A DNA stretch of 64,000 bases from CAVQGM01 sp963712065 (GTDB taxonomy: Bacteria > Actinomycetota > Acidimicrobiia > Acidimicrobiales > Acidimicrobilacustridaceae). Of the stretch, positions 17,341-26,051 are shown piece after piece. The translations under genes were made by a program, and so were the position numbers. Positions within the stretch are counted from its first letter, which is position 1. Every line of letters starts with the position of its first letter. Location: NCBI GenBank assembly GCA_963712065.1, contig CAVQGM010000001.1, positions 682,001 through 746,000 on the forward strand. Reading direction: 5' to 3'. The notes under the pieces were generated by a model that had not been told where the DNA came from, made no database searches, and was given only the letters and a program-made list of their open reading frames with translations.

Positions 17341-18211
17341 AGGGCTGATCCGGCGCCGTGCCGGCCCCGTCGGCCCCCTCGGCCCCGGCGGTCGGTCGCA
17401 CCAGGATCACCGCCTGGCGCGAGCGCAGCACGACGTCCTGGGCGACGTCGTCGAGGGCCCGGCGATCGAGGCCGCCGCGGCCGTGGGTGGTCATGGCCAG
17501 CACCGCGTCGCGGTGGTCGTCGACGAACCCGACGATGCCGGTCGCTCGGTCGGGCGCGGCCACGAGCACCATCTCGGCCTCGGCGACCGCGGGCGCAACC
17601 TCGGCGAACCGGGCCTCGAGGTACCGCCGCTCGGCCTCGTGGCCGGCCTCGTCGATGCCCTCGTCCTGCTCGCCGTGGACCACGCCGAGCAGGATCAGCC
17701 GCAGCTTGAGGTCGCGGGCCAGCGCGGCGGCGACGGGAAGGATCTGGCCCGCCTCCGGCGAGCCGTCGAGCGCCACCACCAGCTCGACGAGGGGCAGGCC
17801 GCGGCTCACGTCGGTCCGGGGGCCGACGACGAGCACCGGGCAGGCCGCCGCTTCGAGCACCTCGGCGGCGACGCCGTGCACCCGGCTGCGCCGACCCAGC
17901 ACGCCCTTCTTGGCCGACACGGCCACGACGACGAGCGGGTCGGGGCGATGCCGGGCGGCGGCGAGGATGGCGTCGGCCGGGCTGGCCTCGAGATCGACCC
18001 AGAAGTCGAGGTCGGCGCCGCTGCGGGCCATCGCCGTCGACTTCAGCGCCGCCCGGCTGGCCCGGTCGGTCGCCTCGGTGACGTTGACGATCACGACCCG
18101 CGCCCCGCAGCGCCAGGCGAGATCGGCCGCGGGGGCCAGGACCACCCGCCCGGCGGGTGCCCCGTCGTAGGAGACGATGACGCTTCCGACCGTGCCGACC
18201 ACGCGTTGCAT
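17327..18211 (-). CDS. Tandem universal stress protein (UspA family)
   Basis: A 294-residue protein with two Usp domains, about 8-140 and 148-280. Each begins with a short strand and a DGxP/DGSP turn (IVSYDGAPAG, VVALDGSPEAG). The second domain has THGRGGLDRRALDDVAQ, where the ATP-binding G-2x-G-9x-G(S/T) motif is imperfect (no final G-S/T); the first domain also lacks a clear copy. It is probably a poorly nucleotide-binding Usp. The ATG at 18211 directly precedes the first strand. It is transcribed away from the redox cluster upstream. Confidence 0.82.
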   Translation of the reverse strand: MQRVVGTVGSVIVSYDGAPAGRVVLAPAADLAWRCGARVVIVNVTEATDRASRAALKSTAMARSGADLDFWVDLEASPADAILAAARHRPDPLVVVAVSAKKGVLGRRSRVHGVAAEVLEAAACPVLVVGPRTDVSRGLPLVELVVALDGSPEAGQILPVAAALARDLKLRLILLGVVHGEQDEGIDEAGHEAERRYLEARFAEVAPAVAEAEMVLVAAPDRATGIVGFVDDHRDAVLAMTTHGRGGLDRRALDDVAQDVVLRSRQAVILVRPTAGAEGADGAGTAPDQPFTAR

Positions 18212-18276
18212 CGCAGTTCCGGTCGGCCGGAGATCCCGCGCCTTGAGGTTGTCGCGTCGAGGTTGTCGCGCCGGGT

Positions 18277-18912
18277 TCAGCCGGTGGCGGTGACCTCGGA
18301 GGACGGCGGCGGCGTCGGAACCGACGCCCGCCCGGCACGCGGGACGGGCGCCGGGCCGGCGCGCACGCTGGCGGCGCGCCCCGGTCCGACGAAGCGGTAG
18401 ACGGAGAAGAAGACGATGGCACCCACCGAGCTCCAGGTGGCCACGGCCAGCGCGGTGTTGGTCCGGTCGGTGCCGGCCCCCAGCAGGTGCACGGTCGCGA
18501 GGGCGTACAGCGCGTAGCTGGCGAAGTGCACGCCCTTCCACCACCGGCGGGGGATGCGGTCCATCAGCAGCGACGTCACCTCGACGGCGACGAGCAGGTA
18601 GAAGGCCACGACACCCCAGGCCACCGCCGCCGTCTTCCACGGTGAGGCGAACGGGACGAACAGGTCGGCGGCGGTGAACTCGACGTAGGAGTCGGCCCAC
18701 AGCCCGATCAGGTGCACCGCCACGAACACGACGGTGAGGGCCCCGAGGAAGCGGTGGAGGTCGAGGAGCCACGGGGCGCGGGGCTTGCGGCCGAGGGCAC
18801 GGGTGGACAGGGCCAGGCCCCAGAGCACGGAGAGGGCGGCGAGGGCCCAGGCCACGATGCCGCTGGCCCGCGCCACGTACCACCACACCTGGGACGACGC
18901 CACGACGTTCAT
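18277..18912 (-). CDS. Ferric-reductase-like heme membrane protein
   Basis: A 211-residue protein with about six membrane helices. Histidines suited to binding heme lie on the helices (LDLHRFLGALT, FVAVHLIGLW, KGVHFASYALY, ATVHLL), as in the ferric reductase/MsrQ-type cytochrome b fold. A basic, proline-rich cytoplasmic tail follows. It would pass electrons through the membrane. ATG 18912 overlaps the stop of apbE by four bases; the flavin-attaching ApbE next door suggests a flavoprotein partner, though none with the covalent-FMN motif is in the window. Confidence 0.8.
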   Translation of the reverse strand: MNVVASSQVWWYVARASGIVAWALAALSVLWGLALSTRALGRKPRAPWLLDLHRFLGALTVVFVAVHLIGLWADSYVEFTAADLFVPFASPWKTAAVAWGVVAFYLLVAVEVTSLLMDRIPRRWWKGVHFASYALYALATVHLLGAGTDRTNTALAVATWSSVGAIVFFSVYRFVGPGRAASVRAGPAPVPRAGRASVPTPPPSSEVTATG

Positions 18913-19913
18913 CGCTCGAACTCCTCCATCGGTCCGGCCCGGTGCACTCGTCCGTCCTCGGTCACGAGGATCCCGGCCGCCCCCGATCGGGCGAGCAGCG
19001 CGGCTCCCTCGGCCGGGCCGGCGACGAACGCGGCCTTGGCCAGCACCTCGGCCCACATGGCGTCGGCGGCGAGGACGGTGACGGACCGCAGGCCCGAGCG
19101 GGCCGGCAGGCCGGTGGCGGGGTCGATCAGGTGGTGCTGCTCCACGCCGTCGCGCCGCCAACGACGACGGGTGCACGAGCTGGTCACGACGGCCCCCTCG
19201 GCGAGGGTCAGCAGGATCGGGGCACCGTCGGGCTCGAGCTCGCCCGACCCCTCGACCTCGATGGCCCAGCGGTCGCCCCGGCCCGAGCGACCAGGGGCGG
19301 GCGAGTCCGCCGGCGCGCCGAGGACGCGCACGTCGCCACCCAGGTCGACGAGCGCGCCCTCCGCCCCGTCGTCGAGCAGCTGGTGGGCGACGAGGTCGGC
19401 GGCCCGGCCCTTGCCGATGCCGCCGAGGTCGAGGGCGACACCGCGGGGCACGGTCACGCGAGCGGTGGCTCGGTCGACCACGACGCCGTCGCAGCCGGGG
19501 GCGGGTTCCGGCCCGCCGTCGTGCAGCGGGGCGTCGCCGTCGGCGCCGTCGGCGATGCGCTCGAAGCTCCGGTCGTAGCCGAGCCGTTCGAGGGCGGGCA
19601 GCACCGTGGGGTCGAACCGCCCCTCGGTCATCCGCCAGGCGTCGACGGCCGCGGCGACGAGGGCAGCGGTCTCCGGGGTGACCTCCACGGGTCGACCGTC
19701 GGCCCGACGCAGGCGGCTGACGTCGCTGTCGGGGAGGAACCGGCTCCAGCGGGCCTCGAGCCCGGCCACGCGGTCGACGGCCGCCACCAGGGCGGGACCG
19801 GTGAGGGCCGGGTCGCCGACCGCCACCAGCACCGCGTCGGTGCCCATCGCCCGGAGACGCATCCGCCGGGTCGCCCGGGATGGCCCCTCGACGAGCAGTC
19901 GGTCAGCTGGCAC
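18909..19913 (-). CDS. apbE: FAD:protein FMN transferase, ApbE family
   Basis: Covalently attaches FMN to threonine in flavoprotein subunits, usually outside or at the membrane. The 334 residues contain the family motifs MGTD, FDPTVLPALERLGYD, LDLGGIGKGRAADL (metal/FAD-binding) and HLIDPATGLPARSG. No signal peptide or lipobox is seen, which is odd because most ApbE proteins are exported; N-terminal export through another route or a cytoplasmic form is possible. GTG 19913 overlaps the preceding gene by 11 bases. It belongs to the operon ending with the ferric-reductase-like protein. Confidence 0.9.
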   Translation of the reverse strand: MPADRLLVEGPSRATRRMRLRAMGTDAVLVAVGDPALTGPALVAAVDRVAGLEARWSRFLPDSDVSRLRRADGRPVEVTPETAALVAAAVDAWRMTEGRFDPTVLPALERLGYDRSFERIADGADGDAPLHDGGPEPAPGCDGVVVDRATARVTVPRGVALDLGGIGKGRAADLVAHQLLDDGAEGALVDLGGDVRVLGAPADSPAPGRSGRGDRWAIEVEGSGELEPDGAPILLTLAEGAVVTSSCTRRRWRRDGVEQHHLIDPATGLPARSGLRSVTVLAADAMWAEVLAKAAFVAGPAEGAALLARSGAAGILVTEDGRVHRAGPMEEFER

Positions 19914-20376
19914 GGGTCTTGGCCACGGGGGCCGGCGCGGGGGCAGGGGCCGGGGCCGGCGCGGGGGTGGCGGCCGCCACGCTCGGCGACGGAGCCGACG
20001 ACGACGGAGCCGACGACGACGACCGCGGCGGTGGCGACGGACGGGAGGTCGAGCCGCCCGACGAGGCGCCCGAGCTCACGCCGCCGGGCCCGGACGTCGA
20101 CCCCTCGACGACGTAGTGGCGCTGGACGACGACGATCGTCTCGGGCACCGGGGGCGCGGCGGTCGTCGTGGGCACCGAGGTGGTCGCCGGCGCCACCACG
20201 AGGGTGGCATCGCTCGAGTCGTCGGAGGAGGCCGGCCGGTCGACCGCCATGACCGTGACCAGCGCCAAGCCGGCGCTGACGCTCACGCCGCCGGCGACGA
20301 CGCGGGACAGCGACGCCGCATGGGGTCGTCGCCTCGGTCCGGGGGCGGCCCCGCGAGCCCGGCCGGTGTCAGTCAT
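19903..20376 (-). CDS. Anchored proline/serine/threonine-rich protein
   Basis: 157 residues: a basic N-terminus, one membrane helix (about 24-44) and a long disordered tail of Ser/Thr/Pro ending in a repeated AP array. The topology suggests a signal-anchored extracytoplasmic stalk. No known domain. It overlaps apbE by 11 bases and the upstream acidic protein by eight bases, so it is made with the redox module. The HYVVEG segment in the tail is mirrored by DEYVTVP in the upstream neighbour, so the two small proteins may be related. Confidence 0.65.
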   Translation of the reverse strand: MTDTGRARGAAPGPRRRPHAASLSRVVAGGVSVSAGLALVTVMAVDRPASSDDSSDATLVVAPATTSVPTTTAAPPVPETIVVVQRHYVVEGSTSGPGGVSSGASSGGSTSRPSPPPRSSSSAPSSSAPSPSVAAATPAPAPAPAPAPAPVAKTRAS

Positions 20377-20833
20377 CCTCGTGGTCCTCGGACTCGTCCT
20401 CGTGCTCGTACCCGTCGTCGTCGTACTCGTCGTCGTCGTGGTCGTCGTACCCGGGCGCCGTGGTGACGGCCGTGGCCGGCGGTGCGGGCGCCGGCTGCAC
20501 GGCGGGCGGCGGGGTGCCCCCCTCGTCGCCGTCGACCTCGCCCCGGTCGTCGTCGCCGAGCGTCGTCGCGCCGGGCGCCGGGGCCGGCGCGGCGGCCTCG
20601 GGAGCGGGCACGGTCACGTACTCGTCGACGACGACGATCTGCGGCGGTGCCGTGGTCGTGGCCGTGGGGGCGAGCTCGCTCACCGACTGGACGTCGAGCT
20701 GGCCCACGTCACCGTCACCGCCACCGGCGCCCGTGGCGCCGAGGGCACCGAGGTTGGCGGCGAGGGCGGCGGCGCCGGTGGCGGCCACGACGGCGGCCGA
20801 TCCGGCGAGGGTGAGGGCGAAGCGACGCTGCAT
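20369..20833 (-). CDS. Exported or anchored protein with acidic Asp/Glu tail
   Basis: 154 residues. A signal-like helix (residues about 5-27, MQRRFALTLAGSAAVV onward) is followed by a low-complexity linker and a C-terminus that is almost all Asp, Glu, Tyr and His, which could bind cations or heme/iron-related ligands. The ATG at 20833 has a perfect AGGAGG ribosome-binding site (20838-20843). It is first in the operon 20833-18277. It matches no family I recognise. Confidence 0.7.
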   Translation of the reverse strand: MQRRFALTLAGSAAVVAATGAAALAANLGALGATGAGGGDGDVGQLDVQSVSELAPTATTTAPPQIVVVDEYVTVPAPEAAAPAPAPGATTLGDDDRGEVDGDEGGTPPPAVQPAPAPPATAVTTAPGYDDHDDDEYDDDGYEHEDESEDHEDD

Positions 20834-20837
20834 GGGT

Positions 20838-20843
20838 CCTCCT
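20838..20843 (-). promoter_or_regulatory. AGGAGG ribosome-binding site
   Basis: Minus-strand AGGAGG four bases before ATG 20833 shows that this operon, unlike many in the window, has a conventional leader. Confidence 0.6.
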
Positions 20844-20980
20844 GGGCTCGACCCGGCCGTTCCGGGCTCGTCCTGCGATGGCCCCACGGTACGGAGAGGC
20901 CCTGAAGGCACCGGGCAGGTGCGGGTAAAGCCTTGACCAAGTCGTCCTGGCGACCGGGCGGGGCGTGCCAGGCTGTCGCC

Positions 20981-21655
20981 GTGCACGTGCTGGTGGTGGA
21001 GGACGACGACGCCATCGCCGACCCCCTGACGCGGGGCCTCGCGCGCGAGGGCTTCACCGTCACCCGCGTGGCGTCGGGGGCCGATGCCATCGGCGACGAC
21101 GGCCTGGCCGCCGGTCACCCCGACCTGGTGCTGCTCGACCTCGGTCTCCCCGACGTCGACGGCCACGAGGTGTGCCGGCGGCTGCGGACCAGGTCCCAGA
21201 TACCGATCATCGTGATCACCGCCCGGGGCGATGAGATCGACCGCGTCGTCGGGCTCGAGCTCGGCGCCGACGACTACGTGGTCAAGCCCTTCGGCTTCCG
21301 CGAGCTGGTGGCCCGCATCCGGGCGGTCACCCGGCGGGTCTCGACCCGCGACGACGGGGCGACGCCGGACGTCGTCCGCTTCGGCCGCCTCGAGGTGGAC
21401 AACCGCACCCGCCGCGCCTTCGTCGACGGCCAGGAGATCGCGCTGACGCGCAAGGAGTTCGACCTGCTCGCCCTCCTGGCGTCCGACCCGGGCGCGACCC
21501 GCACCCGCGACGAGATCCTCGAGACCGTCTGGGACGCCCACTGGTACGGCCCGACCAAGACCCTCGACGTGCACGTCGCGTCGCTCCGACGCAAGCTCGG
21601 CGACCCGTCCTTCGTCGAGACGGTGCGAGGCGTCGGCTTCCGACTCGGCGGTTGA
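20981..21655 (+). CDS. OmpR/PhoB-family response regulator
   Basis: 224 residues: receiver domain 1-120 with the acidic pocket VVEDDD, phospho-acceptor aspartate in VLLDLGLPDVDG near 50, and the conserved lysine in DYVVKPF near 102; then a winged-helix DNA-binding domain from about 130 with the RTRDEILETVWD and TLDVHVASLRRKL elements. It pairs with the histidine kinase starting seven bases after its stop. GTG 20981 was chosen because it begins VHVLVVEDDD; the frame extends upstream without conservation. It is divergent from the redox operon, which it may control. Confidence 0.92.
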   Translation: MHVLVVEDDDAIADPLTRGLAREGFTVTRVASGADAIGDDGLAAGHPDLVLLDLGLPDVDGHEVCRRLRTRSQIPIIVITARGDEIDRVVGLELGADDYVVKPFGFRELVARIRAVTRRVSTRDDGATPDVVRFGRLEVDNRTRRAFVDGQEIALTRKEFDLLALLASDPGATRTRDEILETVWDAHWYGPTKTLDVHVASLRRKLGDPSFVETVRGVGFRLGG

Positions 21656-21661
21656 CCGCGG

Positions 21662-23074
21662 GTGCGACGTCGTCTGCTCGGCTCCTACCTGCTGCTGACC
21701 GCCGTCGTCCTCGCCGTCCTGGAGATCCCGCTCGCCCTCACGTATCAGAGCCGGGAGGAGACGGCCCTCGAGGCCAAGCTCGTCCGGGACGCGTTCTTCA
21801 TCGGCGGGTTCGTCGAGGACACCCTCGAGGGCATCGGTTCGGTCGACGTGCAGGGCGTGGCCGATCGCTACGACGAGCGCACCGGGGCCCGCGTCGTCAT
21901 CGTCGACGCGAGCGGTGCGTCGTTGGCCGACTCGGATCCGCCGATCGAGGGCAGCGGGCCCCGCTCGTTCGCCGACCGACCCGAGATCGCGCAGGCGCTC
22001 GACCGAGAGGTCGCCGCCGGCACCCGCTCGTCGAGCACCCTCGGCACCGACCTCCTCTACGTGGCCGTGCCCGTCGCATCGGGGGGCACCGTGCACGGCG
22101 CGGTGCGGCTCACCTACCCGACCGACGAGCTCGACTCGCGCGTCCAGCGCTACTGGCTGACCCTCGCCGGCATCGCCGTGGCGGCGCTGGGCGCCGCCAC
22201 CGGACTGGGTCTGGTCCTCGCCCGGTGGGTCGCCCGGCCGCTCGACGACCTCCGCACCGCGGCGACGGCCCTCGGGCACGGCGACCTCTCCGCCCGCGCC
22301 CCCGAGCGGTCGGGGCCGCCGGAGGTGCGCGAGCTGGCGACGGTCTTCAACGCCACGGCCGAGCGGCTCGACGCCCTCGTGACCGCCCAGGACGAGTTCG
22401 TGGCCGACGCCTCCCACCAGCTGCGAACCCCGCTCACCGCCCTCCGACTCCGGCTCGAGATGCTCGAGGACGAGCGAACGACCGAAGCCGCCTCGGACGA
22501 CCTCGCCGCGGCCGCGACCGAGGTCCAGCGGCTGTCCCGGCTGGTGGACGGCCTCCTCGCGCTCGCCCGAGCCGAGCGCACCGACCGCAGCGCCACCGCC
22601 ATCGTCGTCTCCGTGCGCGACGCGCTCACCGAGCGGGCCAACGGCTGGCAGCCCGTCGCCGACGAGCGTGGCGTCGCCATCGTCGTCGAGGCCGGGGAGC
22701 TGCCGGCCCTCGCCACCCCGGACCGGCTCAGCCAGGTGCTCGACAACCTCCTCGCCAACGCCCTGGAGGTCTCTCCCCGGGACGGCACCGTCCGCCTCTC
22801 GGCCAACCCGGCCGGCCCCGGCGCCGTCGAGATCCACGTCGTGGACGACGGGCCGGGCCTGACCGACGAGCAGCGCGCCCGGGCCTTCGACCGGTTCTGG
22901 CGGGCGGACGCCACGAGGAGCGAGCTGGGCGGGAGCGGGCTCGGCCTCGCCATCGTGCGCCGACTGGTCCGGGCCGACGGCGGCGAGGTCGAGCTCCGCG
23001 CCGCGTCGGGCGGTGGGTCTGGCGGTGGGAGCCGTCGCGGGCTCGACGCCGTCGTACGACTTCCCGCACCCTGA
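21662..23074 (+). CDS. Sensor histidine kinase
   Basis: 470 residues: one membrane helix at 8-26, an extracytoplasmic sensor of about 130 residues, a second helix near 163-187, a HAMP linker, the H-box DASHQLRTPLT (phospho-acceptor His near 257), N-box NLLANALEVSP, G1 DDGPGL and G2 GGSGLGLAIV. It phosphorylates the adjacent OmpR-family regulator. The GTG start is seven bases after the regulator's stop. The signal is unknown; the neighbouring redox operon suggests a redox or envelope cue. Confidence 0.93.
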   Translation: MRRRLLGSYLLLTAVVLAVLEIPLALTYQSREETALEAKLVRDAFFIGGFVEDTLEGIGSVDVQGVADRYDERTGARVVIVDASGASLADSDPPIEGSGPRSFADRPEIAQALDREVAAGTRSSSTLGTDLLYVAVPVASGGTVHGAVRLTYPTDELDSRVQRYWLTLAGIAVAALGAATGLGLVLARWVARPLDDLRTAATALGHGDLSARAPERSGPPEVRELATVFNATAERLDALVTAQDEFVADASHQLRTPLTALRLRLEMLEDERTTEAASDDLAAAATEVQRLSRLVDGLLALARAERTDRSATAIVVSVRDALTERANGWQPVADERGVAIVVEAGELPALATPDRLSQVLDNLLANALEVSPRDGTVRLSANPAGPGAVEIHVVDDGPGLTDEQRARAFDRFWRADATRSELGGSGLGLAIVRRLVRADGGEVELRAASGGGSGGGSRRGLDAVVRLPAP

Positions 23075-23106
23075 CCCCGCCCTGATCGCCGCCGTCGCCC
23101 GCCGGC

Positions 23107-23519
23107 GTGGAGGCCCTGCTGCGGTGGCACGATCCGGAGCACGGGGTGACCGCACCGGCCGAGTTCATCCCCCAGCTCGAGGACTCGGGTCTGATCGTGC
23201 CTGTCGGCCTGTACGTCTTCGAGCAGGCGTGTCTGGCCAACCGCCGGTGGCAGGCGGCGTTCCCCGACCTCGACCTCACCACCGCCGTGCTCGACCGAAC
23301 GCCGACCTGGTGGCCCAGATCGTCGGCCTGGCCCACGGCCTCGACGTCGTGCCCGTCGCCGAGGGGGTCGACCGCGTCGAGCAGGTCGACGTCCTGCGGG
23401 CGATGGGGTGCGATCGGGCCCAGGGCTACCTCGACGGCCCGCCCGTCCCGCCCGACCGGGTCGACGAGCTGCTGTCCCGCCGGGTGCGCACCCCGCGCTC
23501 GATCGGTGCTGCCGACTGA
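23107..23519 (+). pseudogene. Remnant of an EAL (cyclic-di-GMP phosphodiesterase-like) domain
   Basis: Two pieces of one EAL domain in different frames. The first (23107 to about 23290) reads VEALLRWHDPEHGV then EFIPQLEDSGLIVPVG, the EAL core start. The second (about 23296 to 23519) reads ADLVAQIVGLAHGLDVV, then PVAEGVDRVEQ and GCDRAQGY, the EAL end. About 100 residues that normally lie between them (ITES, DDFG, KIDR motifs) are missing and the frame changes at the joint. It lies between the kinase and an intact-length GGDEF-EAL gene on the other strand. It is most simply a decayed gene. Confidence 0.75.
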
Positions 23520-23547
23520 CGGCGACGAGGCCCCGGGGACCCACCCC

Positions 23548-25928
23548 TCAGGTCGCGGGCGTCGGGTCGCGCCGGGCGTTCGCGCCGGCACCGAACTGCT
23601 CGGCGGCGACGGGAGGGCCGAACAGGTAGCCCTGGGCCCGATCGCAGCCCAGCAACCGGAGGACGTCGAGCTGGCGTTCGGTCTCGACGCCGACGGCGAC
23701 CACGGTGAGCCCGAGGGTGTGGGCCAGGTCGACGGTCGCCCGGACGATGGCGGTGTCCTGCTCATCGGTGCCGAGCCCGGCCACGAGGCTCCGGTCGATC
23801 TTCACGAAGTCGAGGGGGAAGCGCTTCAGGTAGGCGAGGGAGGACTGCCCTGCCCCGAACTCGTCGAGCCCCACCCGCACGCCGAGCTCGCGCAGGCTGG
23901 TGAGCCCCTCCTCGATGATCGGCTGCTGGCCGGTGAGGATGCTCTCGGTGATCTCGAGCGCGAGCGTCGCAGGGGCCATGCCCGACGCGCGCGGAGCGCG
24001 GCCAGCACCCGCTCGGGCAGCTCGGGATCGGCCAGCTGCCGGGGCGACACGTTCACCGACACCTCCGCCGGTCGGTTCGCGCCGGTGGTGGCGCCCCACG
24101 CCGCCATCTGGGCGCACGTGGACGCGAACACCTGCGCCCCGAGCCGGGTGATGAGCCCGCTCGACTCCGCCGCCTCGATGAACTCGGCGGGCGACAGCAC
24201 GTCGCCCTCGTCGTCGGTGACGCGGAGCAGGGCCTCGGCGCTGACCACGTTGCCATCGGCCACGTCGACGATGGGCTGGAAGTGGACGACGAGGCCGTCG
24301 TGGTCGAGCGCGTAGCGCAGCTTGCGCTCGACCGTGCGGCGGTGCGTGACCGTCGCCGCCATCTCGGGGCTGTAGACCTCGGTGCGGTCGCGGCCCGCGT
24401 ACTTGGCGTGGTGCACCGCCTCGTCGGCGTCGCCGAGCAGGGCCTCGGGGGCCTGGCCGGCACGGGCGAAGGCGACGCCGATGCTCGCCGTGACCTGCAG
24501 CCGGTGCCCACCGTGCCCGAAGGGCTCGGTGACCGCCTCGCGCAACCGGTTGGCGAGGGCCAGGGCGTCGGCGGGTTCGTCGACGCCACCGAGCACGACG
24601 GCGAACTCGTCGCTGCGCAGCCGGGCGACGGTGGCCTCGTCGGCGGCGGCGTCGAGCCGCCGGGCGACCTCGGTCAGGAGGGCGTTGCCGGTGTCCTTGC
24701 CGTAGGCGTCGTTCACCGAGCGGTAGCGGTCGAGGTCGACGAGGAGCACCGCGACCTGCCGGCCGGACGCGTCCGCCTCGTCCATCGCCTGCCCCAGGCG
24801 GTCGAGGAGCCGCATCCGGTTGGGCAGGCCGGTGAGGGGGTCGACGAAGGCCCGGCCGGCCAGGGCCTGCACGGCCTCGACCCGCTCGGTGACGTCGCGG
24901 GCGTTGAGCACGACGCCGGCGATCGCCGGGTTGTCGAGCAGGTCGGTCACGGTGACCTCGAGGTGACGCCACGAGCCGTCGAGGGCCTGGAGCCGGAGCT
25001 CGACGGGAGCGCCGATGCCCTGCTCGTCCTCGCGTGCCAGGTCGATCAGGCGGGCGGGGCGGTCGTCGGGGTGGACGAGCTCGAGGAGGTCGACACCGTC
25101 GAGGTCGTCGTCGGCGTGGCCGAGCAGTCGGTTCGTGGCCGGGCTGGCGTAGCGGACCACGCCGTCCTCGCGGAGCACGGCGATGAGGTCGCTGCCGTGC
25201 TCGACCAGCGCGGCCAGCCGGGCCTCGCTGGCCTCCGCCCGCTCCTCGGCGATGCGCAGCTCGGCCAGGTCGCGGGCGACCATCGACACCGCCTCGATCT
25301 CGCCGCGGCCGTCGCGGTGGGCGACGATGACGGCCGACACGGGGATGGTGTCCTCCGTGCGGTTGCGCAAGGTGAGCCGGCCGCGCCAACGCCCGTACTT
25401 GACGAGCGCGGGCAACACCTTCACCTCGTAGTGGCCCTTCGACCACTCGTCGAGCAGCTCGACCAGCCAGACCTTGTCGGCCTCGTGGATCGGGATCACG
25501 GTGACGAAGGCGTCGTTGGCCCACACCGCCTCGTGGCCGACCGACGCGAAGACGGCGACCAGGTCGGGGGTGGCGACGAGGGTGTCGGTGAGCACGTCCG
25601 ACATCACCATCTCGCCGGGATCCCCGGTGGCGGCGTCGGTGGCCGCATCGCCGGGGTGGACCGGCCGGGCGACGGGCTGCCCGTCGGCGTCGGTGGTGAC
25701 CTCGAACTGGATCTCGGAGCCGTTGCGGTCGTGGACGACGACCGTGGTGCGGAAGCCCAGACGGTCGACCGCGACCCGGGCGAGGGCGAGGAGGGCGGCC
25801 TGCTCGTCGAGGCTGACCCCGAGCGCGGCGGCCTCCCGCACCACGTCCTCCTTGGCGTACGCCGGGCGCGCACCGGCGGCGGTGGGCCGCTGCTGAGCGG
25901 CCGTCAACCGTCGGTTCCAGGACGTCAC
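23548..25928 (-). pseudogene. PAS-GGDEF-EAL protein, frameshifted in the EAL domain
   Basis: About 790 residues if the frame is restored. Order: a long N-terminal region, PAS-like domains (about 115-350), a GGDEF domain (about 355-525) whose signature is RSDEF instead of GGDEF, and an EAL domain starting SAEALLRV. The frame breaks at a CGCGCGCG run (23986-23993): one frame reads LPERVLAALRA and then garbage to a stop at 23826, the other continues GMAPATLALEITES. In the restored EAL domain DDFG is DEFG and the catalytic AEGVE glutamate is Val (AVGVE). It is probably a degenerate cyclic-di-GMP receptor or a dying gene. GTG 25928 has a GGAGGTGGAG ribosome-binding site. Confidence 0.82.
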
Positions 25929-26051
25929 CTCGTCTCCACCTCCACAGCGTGGTCGGCCGGCCCGAGCGCACCACGACCGAGGTGGCTCGTGGGACGTCGG
26001 TGAACCGGCGTCTCCCGGTCACTGTGGTCGTCGGCGGGAAGGGGCGAAACG

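Noticed and set aside
20369..23155. A minus-strand frame of over 900 codons above the acidic protein
   Set aside because: It lies antisense to the response regulator and kinase; only the last 154 codons follow a ribosome-binding site and look like a protein.
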